From: JAVZLQ01 sp049972525
GTDB taxonomy: Archaea; Thermoproteota; Bathyarchaeia; Bathyarchaeales; Bathycorpusculaceae
DNA length: 50,045 bases
Direction of reading: 5' to 3'
NCBI GenBank assembly: GCA_049972525.1
Contig: JBMFKI010000011.1
Coordinates: forward strand, 1 to 50,045
Shown: positions 16,938 through 25,187 of the stretch, one piece after another
How the letters are laid out: every line of letters starts with the position of its first letter
How positions within the stretch are numbered: the first letter of the stretch is position 1
The notes under the pieces: generated by a model
The model's database searches: none
What the model was told of the DNA's origin: nothing
The model's input: the letters and a program-made list of their open reading frames with translations, nothing else
Translations under genes and position numbers: made by a program

Positions 16938-18767
16938 ATGTGCGGAATATTTGGCTGCATTGTGAAAGATGGAAGCGCTGCACCGACAATTCATGCTGCC
17001 TTAAAGAGGCTTGAGTATCGCGGCTACGATTCAGTTGGAGAAGCAACGATTCATAATGGCATCTTGTACGTAAAAAAGGACTGCGGAAAAATAGAGGAAG
17101 TTCACAAAATCCACGATCTGGATGATTTGCCAGGCAAAATCGGCGTTGGACATACACGGTGGGCAACGCATGGAGCGCCATTACAGATTAACGCGCATCC
17201 ACATGTTGATTGTAGCGGGCAAATCGCAGTTGTCCACAACGGCATAGTAGAAAACTTTGCGGAGCTAAAGCTAGAGTTGGAAAACCATGGGCACATTTTT
17301 AAGTCGAAAACCGACACTGAAGTTATAGCTCATCTTATTGAGGGAAATTTGAAGGTTAACCCGCACCTAAGCCTCGCCGAAGCTGTTCTTGAAGCCGTAA
17401 AGAGAATTGACGGTTCATACGCTATAGCAGCAATCTCAACAAGAGAGCCGGACAAAATAATCTGCGCTAGAAACGAAAGTCCGCTGGTTCTGGGCGTTGG
17501 TGAAAATGCGATTTACTGTGCTTCTGACATTCCAGCATTTTTGCCGCTAACAAATAGGGCAGTCGTAATTGAAGACGGCGAATTAGTCACGCTTTCGCTT
17601 GAAGGCTACGAGATTAAGAAAATAACGGACTCCAGTCCTGTCCTACGTGAACCGAAAGTTATTGATTGGACTCCTGAGATGGCTGTTAAGCAAGGTTATC
17701 CGCACTTCATGCTAAAGGAGATTCATGAGCAGCCAGCAGTTTTAAGGAACACGTTGCGGCTTCAGGAGCACTACTTAGACCTTATGGCAACGTTCCTAGA
17801 TCGTGCGCGCGAAGTATTCCTAGTTGCCTGTGGAACATCCTATCACGCTTGCCTAGCAGCCTCTTACATGTTCTCCAAACTTGCCTTCTTGGGCACATAT
17901 CCTGTTATAGCGTCAGAGTTTGTTGAGCAGCATGGAAAGTCTGTAAACATTGACAGCACAATTTTGGCTGTCAGCCAATCCGGCGAGACCGCAGACACAT
18001 TGGCTGCTGTGAACTGTGCTAGACAGAGGGCGGCGACAATCCTTGGATTAACAAACGTTATCGGTTCAACCCTAACGCGTGTTTCTAGAGTTTATGTTGG
18101 TCAACAGTCAGGACCAGAAATAGGTGTGGCGGCAACAAAAACATTTACAGCGCAACTTTCAGTTTTAGCCCAACTCGCTTTGAGGCTAGCTAAAAAACGG
18201 GGCAAAATCTCGCAGGACGAAATGGATTTTATTGCTGAAAGATTGGAAAAGCTGCCAGAAATAGTCGGAACAATAATTCGCACCCAAGAGGAAAAAGTGA
18301 AGCAAGTTGCCAAAAAATACAGAGATGCGAAAATATTCTTCTTTCTTGGACGTGGAATAAGCACGGCAACAGCCTATGAAGGTAGACTAAAGCTTATGGA
18401 AATCGCATATGTGCCGTCAATCGCTTTCCCAGCCGGAGAAAGTAAACATGGACCAATAAGCCTTATAGAGCCTGGCTTCCCCGTTGTCTTTATATGCCCT
18501 AAAGATGATACGCGCAAAACTCTAATCGGAAACATCATGGAAATGAAAGCCAGGGGCGCTTCGATAATCGCGATTATTGAGGAGGGAGATGAGGAAATAA
18601 AGAGTCTTGCTGATGATTGGGTTGAAGTTCCACGGGGGATTCCAGATGTGCTTTCGCCTATACCATTTGTAATTCCGCTGCAACTTTTAGCCTATTACAT
18701 GGCCATTGAGAGGGGGCATAACCCAGATACTCCGCGAAATTTAGCAAAGTCAGTCACAGTCAAGTAA
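16938..18767 (+). CDS. glmS: Glutamine-fructose-6-phosphate aminotransferase (isomerising)
   Basis: GlmS makes glucosamine-6-phosphate from fructose-6-phosphate and glutamine, feeding UDP-GlcNAc for glycans. The 609-residue length is canonical. Cys2 of MCGIFGCIV is the N-terminal nucleophile of the glutaminase domain, with RLEYRGYDSVG and GHTRWATHG confirming it. Two SIS sugar-isomerase domains follow (VACGTSYHACLAASYMF, SQSGETADTLAAV, and FFLGRGISTATAYEGRLKL). The C-terminus NPDTPRNLAKSVTVK is the usual lid. It stands alone, with its own promoter region. Confidence 0.96.
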   Translation: MCGIFGCIVKDGSAAPTIHAALKRLEYRGYDSVGEATIHNGILYVKKDCGKIEEVHKIHDLDDLPGKIGVGHTRWATHGAPLQINAHPHVDCSGQIAVVHNGIVENFAELKLELENHGHIFKSKTDTEVIAHLIEGNLKVNPHLSLAEAVLEAVKRIDGSYAIAAISTREPDKIICARNESPLVLGVGENAIYCASDIPAFLPLTNRAVVIEDGELVTLSLEGYEIKKITDSSPVLREPKVIDWTPEMAVKQGYPHFMLKEIHEQPAVLRNTLRLQEHYLDLMATFLDRAREVFLVACGTSYHACLAASYMFSKLAFLGTYPVIASEFVEQHGKSVNIDSTILAVSQSGETADTLAAVNCARQRAATILGLTNVIGSTLTRVSRVYVGQQSGPEIGVAATKTFTAQLSVLAQLALRLAKKRGKISQDEMDFIAERLEKLPEIVGTIIRTQEEKVKQVAKKYRDAKIFFFLGRGISTATAYEGRLKLMEIAYVPSIAFPAGESKHGPISLIEPGFPVVFICPKDDTRKTLIGNIMEMKARGASIIAIIEEGDEEIKSLADDWVEVPRGIPDVLSPIPFVIPLQLLAYYMAIERGHNPDTPRNLAKSVTVK

Positions 18768-18842
18768 GTTCCACTTCGGATTTTACTTTCTGCAAATACG
18801 TTAAAAGCATGCTCCGCACCTATTAGAACTTGGTGCCCTAAT

Positions 18843-19552
18843 TTGGTTGACGAAGAATGGAAAAGACTTATTGAAAGCTTAAAGAGAGAAGGGATTCTCC
18901 ATTCACAGAAAGTGATAAGAGCCATGCAAATGCTTCCGAGAACAAAGTTTCTCCCAGAAAACATGCAGCAATACAGCGCAGTTGACACCCCTCTTCCAAT
19001 TGGTTTTGGGCAGACAATATCCGCGCCACATAGCCCCGCCTTGTTTGCTGGGCTAGGCGAAACATGGTTTCAATAATGAATGAAGCCCTACAATTGGAAG
19101 CAGGTCAAAAAGTGCTTGAAATAGGCGCTGGTAGCGGATGGCATGCAGCAACAATAGCCGAAATAGTTGCTCCAAGCAACGCGCCTAGAAGCGAGTGGGG
19201 ACATGTTTACACCGTGGAAATCATTCAAGAATTAGCTGAATTTGCAAGAAAAAACATAATGAACACTGGATACAGCGACCGTGTGACAATAATTTGCGCT
19301 GACGGCTCGATGGGGTATCCAGAAAAGGCACCGTATGACAGAATCCTAGTGACGGCAGCTGCCCCAGAAATCCCAAAACCACTAGTTGAACAACTAAAAC
19401 CTAACGGAATAATGCTAATCCCCGTTGGCAGCGTACACCTATTCCAAACCCTCATAAAAGTTACTAAAGGCGCTAATGGAAAGCTGAAGGAAGAAAACCT
19501 AGGTGGAGTAGCCTTCGTACCGCTCACTGGACGTTATGGACACAATTTTTAG
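18843..19552 (+). CDS. pcm: Protein-L-isoaspartate O-methyltransferase, interrupted by a putative 32-nt BHB intron
   Basis: Pcm repairs isoaspartyl damage in proteins with AdoMet. Exon 1 (18843-19029) starts with TTG and encodes 62 residues up to GFGQTISAP plus one base; exon 2 (19062-19552) encodes HMVSIMNEAL, AdoMet motif I VLEIGAGSGWHAA and the rest. Unspliced, translation ends at 19076 after 77 residues. Removing 19030-19061 joins C to AC, giving His in the conserved APHM, and yields a 225-residue protein of normal length with no other lesion. See the intron entry. Alternatives are a real frameshifting insertion (pseudogene) or an assembly error. Confidence 0.85.
19030..19061 (+). other. 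Putative archaeal mRNA intron with bulge-helix-bulge fold
   Basis: Exon CGCC (19024-19027) pairs with intron GGCG (19056-19059), forming a 4-bp helix. A 3-nt bulge ACA (19028-19030) follows on the 5' strand and AAA (19060-19062) on the 3' strand. Inside, TAGCCC (19031-19036) pairs perfectly with GGGCTA (19050-19055) around a 13-nt loop. This matches the BHB substrate of archaeal splicing endonuclease. The outer helix is weak: G-C, then a two-base slip, then CC with GG. Cutting both bulges after base two removes 32 nt and restores the Pcm frame. Not verified by transcript data. Confidence 0.8.
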
Positions 19553-19555
19553 CGC

Positions 19556-20932
19556 CTAAATTATCGGCTCAAATTTTGCAGTGAAATGTCCAAGAAGTTT
19601 AGGGGCATAAACACGTCTTAAGCCCTTTATCTGCCCCCTCTTCTTGTAAAGTCTTATCAAACTTTCAGCTACGTAACGCAAGTGATTATCAGTGTACGTT
19701 CTCCTTGGAATGGAAAGCCGCACTAACTCCATACGGGCTGGCAAAAACTTTCCAGTTTTCTCGTCAACTTTCCCGAAACATGAGCTGCCAATCTCAACGG
19801 CCCTAACCCCTGATTCTATGTAAAGCTGCACAACCAAAGCTTGACCAGGAAACTCCTCTGGCGGAATATGCGGCAGAAACCTCTTCGCATCCACATAGAC
19901 TGCATGCCCGCCTGGAGGTTCGACTATCGGAACTCCTCCATCTCTTAATAATTTTGCGAAGTATTCTATTTGGCGGTATCTATACTCTTGATACTCCTCG
20001 TCGATTGCTTCGTAAAGTCCTACAGCCATCGCCTCAAGTTCTCTACATGCAAGTCCTCCATAAGTTATAAAGCCTTCTATGGTTATTGCTAGAGTTCTGA
20101 ACTTTTCATAAAGTTCTTCATTGTTTGTGCACAGCATTCCACCAATATTTGTCAGCGCCTCTTTTTTACCGCTAAATGTGCAACCGTCAGCGTAAGAGAA
20201 AATTTCTCTTGCAATTTCCTTTATACTTTTATTCTGGTAGCCTTCCTCTCTCTTCTTAATAAAGAAACAGTTTTCAGCAAAACGGCAAGCATCTATAAAG
20301 AAGGGTATCCCGTATTTTTTGGCAATTCCGCTGACTTCCCTTATGTTCTGCATGGAAACTGGTTGACCACCAGCACTGTTGTTGGTAATTGTAATCATTA
20401 TCAGTGGAATCTTCTCAGGAGTTTTCTCTTTTATAAAAGCTTCAAGCTTTTCAGTATCCATGTTGCCTTTAAACGGCAAAATTTTCTGTGTATCGTAAGC
20501 ATCTTCAATAACAAGGTTAACTGGGACGCCCTTATTTCTCAAAACATTAGCTTCGGTGGTATCAAAGTGCATGTTGTTTGGGACATAACATCCAGGGAAA
20601 AGCATGGTGGAAAAAAGTATGTTTTCCGCTGCTCTTCCTTGATGTACCGGAATAAAATATTTGAAGCCAAAAATGTCTTTCATCGCCTTCTCAAGTGAAT
20701 AGTAGCTTTCACTTCCAGCATAGGCTTGTGTTGTTGTTATCATACCAGCCCATTGTTCGTCGCTCATAGCTGAGGTTCCGCTGTCCGTTAGGAGGTCTAT
20801 GAAGACATCTTCCACCTTAAGCATGAAGACATTGTAGCCAGCCTCCCTGATGAGGGCTTCACGTTTCTCTCTGGGATGAAGTTTTATCCTTTCTACCATT
20901 TTTATTCTGAACGGTTCAGGTAAATCCGACAT
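19556..20932 (-). CDS. tnaA: Tryptophanase-like beta-eliminating lyase
   Basis: A PLP fold-type I lyase of the tryptophanase / tyrosine phenol-lyase group. The PLP lysine lies in CTFSGKKEALTNIGG and the support motif is SAGGQPVSMQNIRE. From memory of the two reference enzymes, tyrosine phenol-lyase has an Arg in SMERG and a Phe in RFFTARF. Here the equivalents are VEIGS and GHFTAKF, as in tryptophanase, so cleavage of Trp to indole, pyruvate and ammonia is favoured. The SGKK/NIGG loop is closer to the phenol-lyase. The frame extends to a TTG at 20965; the ATG at 20932 is the more usual start. Confidence 0.85.
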   Translation of the reverse strand: MSDLPEPFRIKMVERIKLHPREKREALIREAGYNVFMLKVEDVFIDLLTDSGTSAMSDEQWAGMITTTQAYAGSESYYSLEKAMKDIFGFKYFIPVHQGRAAENILFSTMLFPGCYVPNNMHFDTTEANVLRNKGVPVNLVIEDAYDTQKILPFKGNMDTEKLEAFIKEKTPEKIPLIMITITNNSAGGQPVSMQNIREVSGIAKKYGIPFFIDACRFAENCFFIKKREEGYQNKSIKEIAREIFSYADGCTFSGKKEALTNIGGMLCTNNEELYEKFRTLAITIEGFITYGGLACRELEAMAVGLYEAIDEEYQEYRYRQIEYFAKLLRDGGVPIVEPPGGHAVYVDAKRFLPHIPPEEFPGQALVVQLYIESGVRAVEIGSSCFGKVDEKTGKFLPARMELVRLSIPRRTYTDNHLRYVAESLIRLYKKRGQIKGLRRVYAPKLLGHFTAKFEPII

Positions 20933-21004
20933 TTTCTTCAATCGTCCTCTTGCTTTAATTTTCAATTAAGGTTTTAGCTTATGTGAAGTTTAATAAAAGT
21001 TAAG

Positions 21005-22039
21005 TTACCCAAACCATCTTTCTAATGTTGTCTTTCCCCTGAGCTTGGTTATTCCACTCTGCATTTTCTCTAGAGCCTTTCTAACGCGGTCTTCGGAGAA
21101 GTCTCTCTCACCGCATATAAAGCGAATTACGCCTTCAGCGTCCGGTTCTCTCCACTCTATCTTGTAATCATCTGTAACCTTCGGATTTAGAAATATCTCT
21201 CTAATCCTCTTTGGGTCAACTGGAAACTCGGCGTTCTTTATGTGTGGCAAAGCGTTTTCGAGGCTTCTATACTCCTTAATTAGTTTAAGCGCCGTTTTAG
21301 GTCCAAGTCCCTTCACTCCTTCTGGATTGAAGTCTGTTCCTATCAAGATTCCAACATCAACAAGCTGCTCGTATGTTATTCCGCATTCTCTAAGAACGTT
21401 TTCTAGCTCAACAATTTCTGGAACTACTTCGATGAAGACATTTTTGCCTGGCAGCTTTCGCCTTCCAGAAATTGTAACGTTTCTAACTAGCCTCGGAGCA
21501 CCGAAAAGTAAGCTGTCGTAGTCTTGGCTTGCGCAGTAATCTGCATCCCCGCGTTTTACTATGTGAGCTGCTTGGGCTTCGCCTTCGCTTGGAGCTTGAA
21601 TCCACGGGATTCCCATCAAATCCAGAAGCTTTTTACTGTCTTCAGCCATGTAATCCTTTAGGCGCGATGTTGCTTGGGCGTACATGCGTGCTTCTTCGAT
21701 TTTGCCTTCCTTCAACGCTTGCTCATATTTTATTAGGGCTTCCTCCTTCGCTTTGACGCGTCTCTTTATTTCTGCTTCTTTGAGCGCTGGCGGTGTGCCA
21801 TCAAAAACGTAGATTGGCTTTATTCCCATTTCCACAAGGTTGCTGGTCCTATAAAGGAGTCCACTTAGGTGGCTTGTGATTCTCCCACTGTTATCCTTTA
21901 ACGGTGTCCCATCTGGCTGGCGAATTATCGCCAAAAACTGGTATAAGGCGTTATATGCGTCTATGGCTATGGATTTTCCACTTAAATCTTCAAGTCTAAC
22001 AACAGTTTTTGGAACTATCTCGCGGAGGTTTACTCCCAA
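21005..22039 (-). CDS. fen: Flap endonuclease 1
   Basis: FEN1 removes 5' flaps during Okazaki fragment maturation and repair. Landmarks are the N-terminal GVNLREIVP, AIDAYNALYQFL, VFDGTPPALK, the acidic cluster APSEGEAQAAHIV, and SQDYDSLLFGAPRLVRN. The helix-hairpin-helix is IGTDFNPEGVKGLGPKTALK. The C-terminal TTLERWFG is a PCNA-interacting (PIP) box. A longer frame begins at an ATG at 22060, but a CATATAT TATA box at about 22063-22069 puts the transcript start near 22040, so the TTG at 22039 (encoding MGVNLRE) is likely used as a leaderless start. Confidence 0.94.
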   Translation of the reverse strand: MGVNLREIVPKTVVRLEDLSGKSIAIDAYNALYQFLAIIRQPDGTPLKDNSGRITSHLSGLLYRTSNLVEMGIKPIYVFDGTPPALKEAEIKRRVKAKEEALIKYEQALKEGKIEEARMYAQATSRLKDYMAEDSKKLLDLMGIPWIQAPSEGEAQAAHIVKRGDADYCASQDYDSLLFGAPRLVRNVTISGRRKLPGKNVFIEVVPEIVELENVLRECGITYEQLVDVGILIGTDFNPEGVKGLGPKTALKLIKEYRSLENALPHIKNAEFPVDPKRIREIFLNPKVTDDYKIEWREPDAEGVIRFICGERDFSEDRVRKALEKMQSGITKLRGKTTLERWFG

Positions 22040-22177
22040 AAACCCTAACCCCAGCCACATATATGGTTAAAACTGCGATAATAAACTTGCGAAAACATCA
22101 TTTTCTCGCGGTTTAGGAAGCATATAAGATATAAAGGAGCTTGACAATTAAAGAAACCACCATTTGGGGAATAAGCG

Positions 22178-22366
22178 ATGGCTGAAAAAGCAGCAACAAT
22201 AACATTGGTTACATGCACAAGCTGCGGTAAAACAATTCCGCCTGGAGCTGAAGCTACAAAGTTTCTTTGTCCAAACTGTGGTGAAATCGTGATTAGGCGT
22301 TGTGGGAAATGTAGAAAGTTTGGTCGCCCTTATAAATGTCCCAAATGCGGCTTTACTGGACCCTAA
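22178..22366 (+). CDS. Zinc-ribbon RNA-binding protein linked to translation
   Basis: The 62-residue protein has two zinc ribbons with four CxxC pairs: CTSC, CPNC, CGKC and CPKC. It matches the archaeal family of small zinc-ribbon proteins predicted to act in translation, always near aEF1-beta as here. TATA-like CATATAAGATATAAAGG lies at about 22121-22137. The aEF1-beta gene follows 19 bp later on the same strand, so one operon is likely. Confidence 0.9.
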   Translation: MAEKAATITLVTCTSCGKTIPPGAEATKFLCPNCGEIVIRRCGKCRKFGRPYKCPKCGFTGP

Positions 22367-22385
22367 ATAGTGGAGTGAAGTGTAA

Positions 22386-22661
22386 ATGGGCAGCGTAATA
22401 GTTTCATACAAAATTTTCCCAACAGATATAACCATAAACTTTGAGGATTTGAAAAAGAAAATTGAAGCGTGCCTTCCAGAATTTGCCTCTGTTTATGGAT
22501 ATGGTGAAGAACCCGTAGCCTTCGGGTTAAACGCACTAATAGCGCACATAAAGTTTCCAGAGGACAAGACTGGCGTGCTTGATGAGCTTGAGAAGAAGTT
22601 TGAGGGCATAAGCGAAATCAGCCAGGTTCAAACGATTATGGTTCGTAGAATAAGCAGATAA
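22386..22661 (+). CDS. ef1b: Translation elongation factor aEF1-beta
   Basis: aEF1-beta exchanges GDP for GTP on aEF1-alpha. The 91-residue length is canonical. Landmarks are MGSVIVSYKIFP at the start, the loop VYGYGEEPVAFGLNALIAHI, and the end ISQVQTIMVRRISR, close to the classical EF1B guanine-exchange fold. The GGAGTG Shine-Dalgarno lies just before the ATG at 22386. It is in an operon with the zinc-ribbon gene. Confidence 0.95.
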   Translation: MGSVIVSYKIFPTDITINFEDLKKKIEACLPEFASVYGYGEEPVAFGLNALIAHIKFPEDKTGVLDELEKKFEGISEISQVQTIMVRRISR

Positions 22662-22671
22662 ACTTAAACAG

Positions 22672-22745
22672 CATCTAAAACATTTATATAGGATTGATAC
22701 TCTGTTTCGAAGCGTGTCATAATCACATTTACGGGAGTGTTCTGA
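22672..22745 (+). promoter_or_regulatory. Promoter region of the CDC48-type ATPase gene
   Basis: ACATTTATATAGG at about 22680-22692 is a strong TATA element. It would start transcription near 22712, giving a leader of about 30 nt that carries GGGAGTG (22733-22739) ahead of the TTG start at 22746. Confidence 0.5.
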
Positions 22746-24917
22746 TTGAGCGAAGTTCAATTACGTGTTGGAGATGCGAAGCAAAGAGATGTAGGCAGAG
22801 GAATCGCCAGAATAGATCAGAAGGCGATGCAGAAGCTCGGTATATCGGCGGGCGATGTGATAGAAATTGTCGGGAAAAGAACAACTTCGGCGATCGCTTG
22901 GCCAGCTTACAGCGAAGACCAAAACCGTGACATTATACGCATAGACGGTTTCACACGGAAAAATGCTGGAGTAGCAATAAATGAATACGTCGTTGTCAGA
23001 CCAGCCAAGGTTAAGGAGGCACTAAGCGTAACTCTTGCTCCAGTTGACATGCGTTTAAATGTGGATGAGGACTTTACAAATTTTGTTAAGAACCGCCTTA
23101 TGGAGAGAACCCTAGTTGAGGGCGACACGACGCTTGTTATGATGCTTGGGCATGCCATACCCTTCACTGTTACAAAAACCAGACCGCATGGCATAGTGAA
23201 AGTAACGGCTGACACGAGACTGACGATTTTGAACGAACCGGCACCAGAGGGAAAAGGCTTGCCACGCACAACATATGAGGACATAGGCGGACTGCACGAG
23301 GAAATTCAAAGAGTTAGAGAAATGGTTGAGCTTCCACTTAGACATCCGGAGTTATTCCAGAGGCTTGGAATAGAACCACCGAAAGGCGTGCTGCTTCACG
23401 GTCCGCCTGGTTGCGGTAAAACGCTTTTGGCTAGAGCTGTGGCAAACGAGTCTGAGGCAAATTTCTTCTCAATAAATGGTCCAGAAATTATGAGCAAGTT
23501 TTACGGCGAGTCAGAAGCTAGGCTTAGGGAGATTTTCCAGCAAGCCCAACAGAACGCGCCAAGTATAATATTCATAGATGAGTTAGACGCCATCGCGCCG
23601 AAACGCGAGGAGGTTACTGGCGAAGTTGAGAGGCGTGTTGTTGCGCAACTTCTGGCCTTGATGGACGGCTTATCTGGCAGGGGAAACGTCATAGTTATCG
23701 GCGCGACAAATCGCCCAGGTGCACTTGACCCTGCGCTTCGTAGACCAGGTAGATTTGACCGTGAAATTGAGATTGGTGTTCCGGACAAGCAGGGAAGGTA
23801 TGAAATTCTCCAGATTCACACGCGGGGGATGCCTTTGGCAGAGGATGTTGACCTTAAGAAGTTAGCTGATATGACTCATGGATATACTGGCGCAGACCTT
23901 GCGGCTTTATGCCGAGAAACAGCAATGAAGGCCCTGCGCAGATATTTGCCACAAATAAACTTGGAAGAGGAACGCATACCACCAAGCGTCTTGGAGAAGA
24001 TGGAAGTAAAGATGGAAGATTTCATAAGCGCTTACAAGGAAGTTACGCCCACGGCCATGCGTGAGGTCTACATTGAAGTGCCAACAGTCCACTGGGAAGA
24101 CATAGGCGGACTGGAGGATGTTAAACAGGAACTTAAAGAGGCCGTGGAATGGCCGCTTAAAAACCCGGAAATATTCAAGAGGCTTGGGATAAAGCCGCCT
24201 AAGGGAATTCTGCTTTATGGTCCTCCTGGTTGCGGTAAGACGTTGTTAGCTAGGGCTGTAGCTACGGAAAGCGAGGCAAACTTCATAACTATTAAGGGTC
24301 CAGAAGTTTTCTCTAAGTGGGTTGGTGAATCTGAAAAGGCTATACGTGAAGTTTTTAGAAAAGCTAGAATGGCGGCTCCAGCTGTTATATTCTTTGATGA
24401 GATTGATTCGCTTGTTCCACGCAGAGGCTTGGGCTTCGCAGATAGTGGTGTGACAGAACGCGTCATAAGTCAACTCTTAACAGAAATGGATGGAATTGTC
24501 ACTTTAGAAGACATAGTTGTCATAGCAGCCACAAATAGACCTGACATTGTGGATCCTGCTGTTCTTCGTCCTGGAAGGTTTGATAGGCTGATATATGTGC
24601 CTGAGCCCGATGAGAAAAGTCGTCTTCAGATATTCAAAATTTATACGAAGAACATGCCGTTATCCAAAGATGTTGATTTGAATCAGCTTGTTTCGATGAC
24701 TAAAAATTATTCTGGGGCTGACATTGAGGCTTTATGTCGAGAGGCGGCGATGCACGCTTTAAGAAGAGATGTTAACGCGAAAGAAGTTGCAACGGTAGAT
24801 TTCCAAGAAGCCATGAAGCGAATTGGTCCGTCAATCACGCCAGATATGGAGAAATGGTATAAGGGCTTCATGCAGCAAGTTAGAGTTGTACAGAAACCAA
24901 CAACACCAGTCGCTTAG
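22746..24917 (+). CDS. cdc48: CDC48/VCP-type AAA+ ATPase
   Basis: The 723-residue hexameric unfoldase uses ATP to extract and unfold proteins, likely working with the proteasome. It has the CDC48 N domain (residues 1 to about 185, opening LRVGDAKQRDVGRGIARID) and two AAA modules. Each carries Walker A GPPGCGKTLLARA and a Walker B acidic run (IIFIDELDAI in D1, VIFFDEIDSL in D2). The end, QKPTTPVA, lacks the C-terminal HbYX tail used by some homologues to dock onto the 20S proteasome. The start is a TTG. A small winged-helix gene follows 13 bp later. Confidence 0.96.
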   Translation: MSEVQLRVGDAKQRDVGRGIARIDQKAMQKLGISAGDVIEIVGKRTTSAIAWPAYSEDQNRDIIRIDGFTRKNAGVAINEYVVVRPAKVKEALSVTLAPVDMRLNVDEDFTNFVKNRLMERTLVEGDTTLVMMLGHAIPFTVTKTRPHGIVKVTADTRLTILNEPAPEGKGLPRTTYEDIGGLHEEIQRVREMVELPLRHPELFQRLGIEPPKGVLLHGPPGCGKTLLARAVANESEANFFSINGPEIMSKFYGESEARLREIFQQAQQNAPSIIFIDELDAIAPKREEVTGEVERRVVAQLLALMDGLSGRGNVIVIGATNRPGALDPALRRPGRFDREIEIGVPDKQGRYEILQIHTRGMPLAEDVDLKKLADMTHGYTGADLAALCRETAMKALRRYLPQINLEEERIPPSVLEKMEVKMEDFISAYKEVTPTAMREVYIEVPTVHWEDIGGLEDVKQELKEAVEWPLKNPEIFKRLGIKPPKGILLYGPPGCGKTLLARAVATESEANFITIKGPEVFSKWVGESEKAIREVFRKARMAAPAVIFFDEIDSLVPRRGLGFADSGVTERVISQLLTEMDGIVTLEDIVVIAATNRPDIVDPAVLRPGRFDRLIYVPEPDEKSRLQIFKIYTKNMPLSKDVDLNQLVSMTKNYSGADIEALCREAAMHALRRDVNAKEVATVDFQEAMKRIGPSITPDMEKWYKGFMQQVRVVQKPTTPVA

Positions 24918-24930
24918 GAGAAAATTAGCA

Positions 24931-25158
24931 TTGCCAGTTAAAACTTGGAAGGCGCAGCCCGTCAATTACGTATTATTGGAAATTCTGAAAAAGAAGGGTG
25001 CAATGACTGATGACGAGCTTTTCGAGGAATTAAGCGAGGAATTCAAGGATTTAGGCTTCAAAGACTTTAATCGGCTTCTGATGTGTCTCGAAATCGGTGG
25101 AAAAGTGCGCGTGACATCGATGGTGCGTGGAAAAAGGCGAGTTGAAATACTAGCATAA
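24931..25158 (+). CDS. Small winged-helix-like protein downstream of cdc48
   Basis: A 75-residue protein with a compact winged-helix pattern: YVLLEILKKKGAMTDDELFE, GFKDFNRLLMCLEIGGKVRV, then a basic strand RGKRRVEILA. The start is the TTG at 24931. The cdc48 stop codon is part of the AGGAG Shine-Dalgarno at 24916-24920, so the two are translationally linked. The longer in-frame extension upstream lies wholly inside cdc48 and has shadow-frame composition. Possibly an adaptor or regulator for CDC48; that is inferred only from linkage. Confidence 0.8.
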   Translation: MPVKTWKAQPVNYVLLEILKKKGAMTDDELFEELSEEFKDLGFKDFNRLLMCLEIGGKVRVTSMVRGKRRVEILA

Positions 25159-25187
25159 GCGTGCGAACTGCTTTTTAAGTGCTTTAA

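Noticed and set aside
19028..19066. Small mobile element or target-site duplication as the cause of the pcm insert
   Set aside because: The CAT ... CAT repeat at the borders is only 3 nt, there are no terminal inverted repeats of a known element, and the precise BHB geometry explains the insert better.
19064..19552. Treating the C-terminal part of Pcm as a separate gene starting at its Met
   Set aside because: It lacks the N-terminal catalytic region, which is encoded just upstream and rejoins perfectly when the 32-nt insert is removed.
24823..24930. N-terminal extension of the winged-helix protein inside cdc48
   Set aside because: The extension is a shadow of cdc48 in another frame; the TTG at 24931 has a proper AGGAG.
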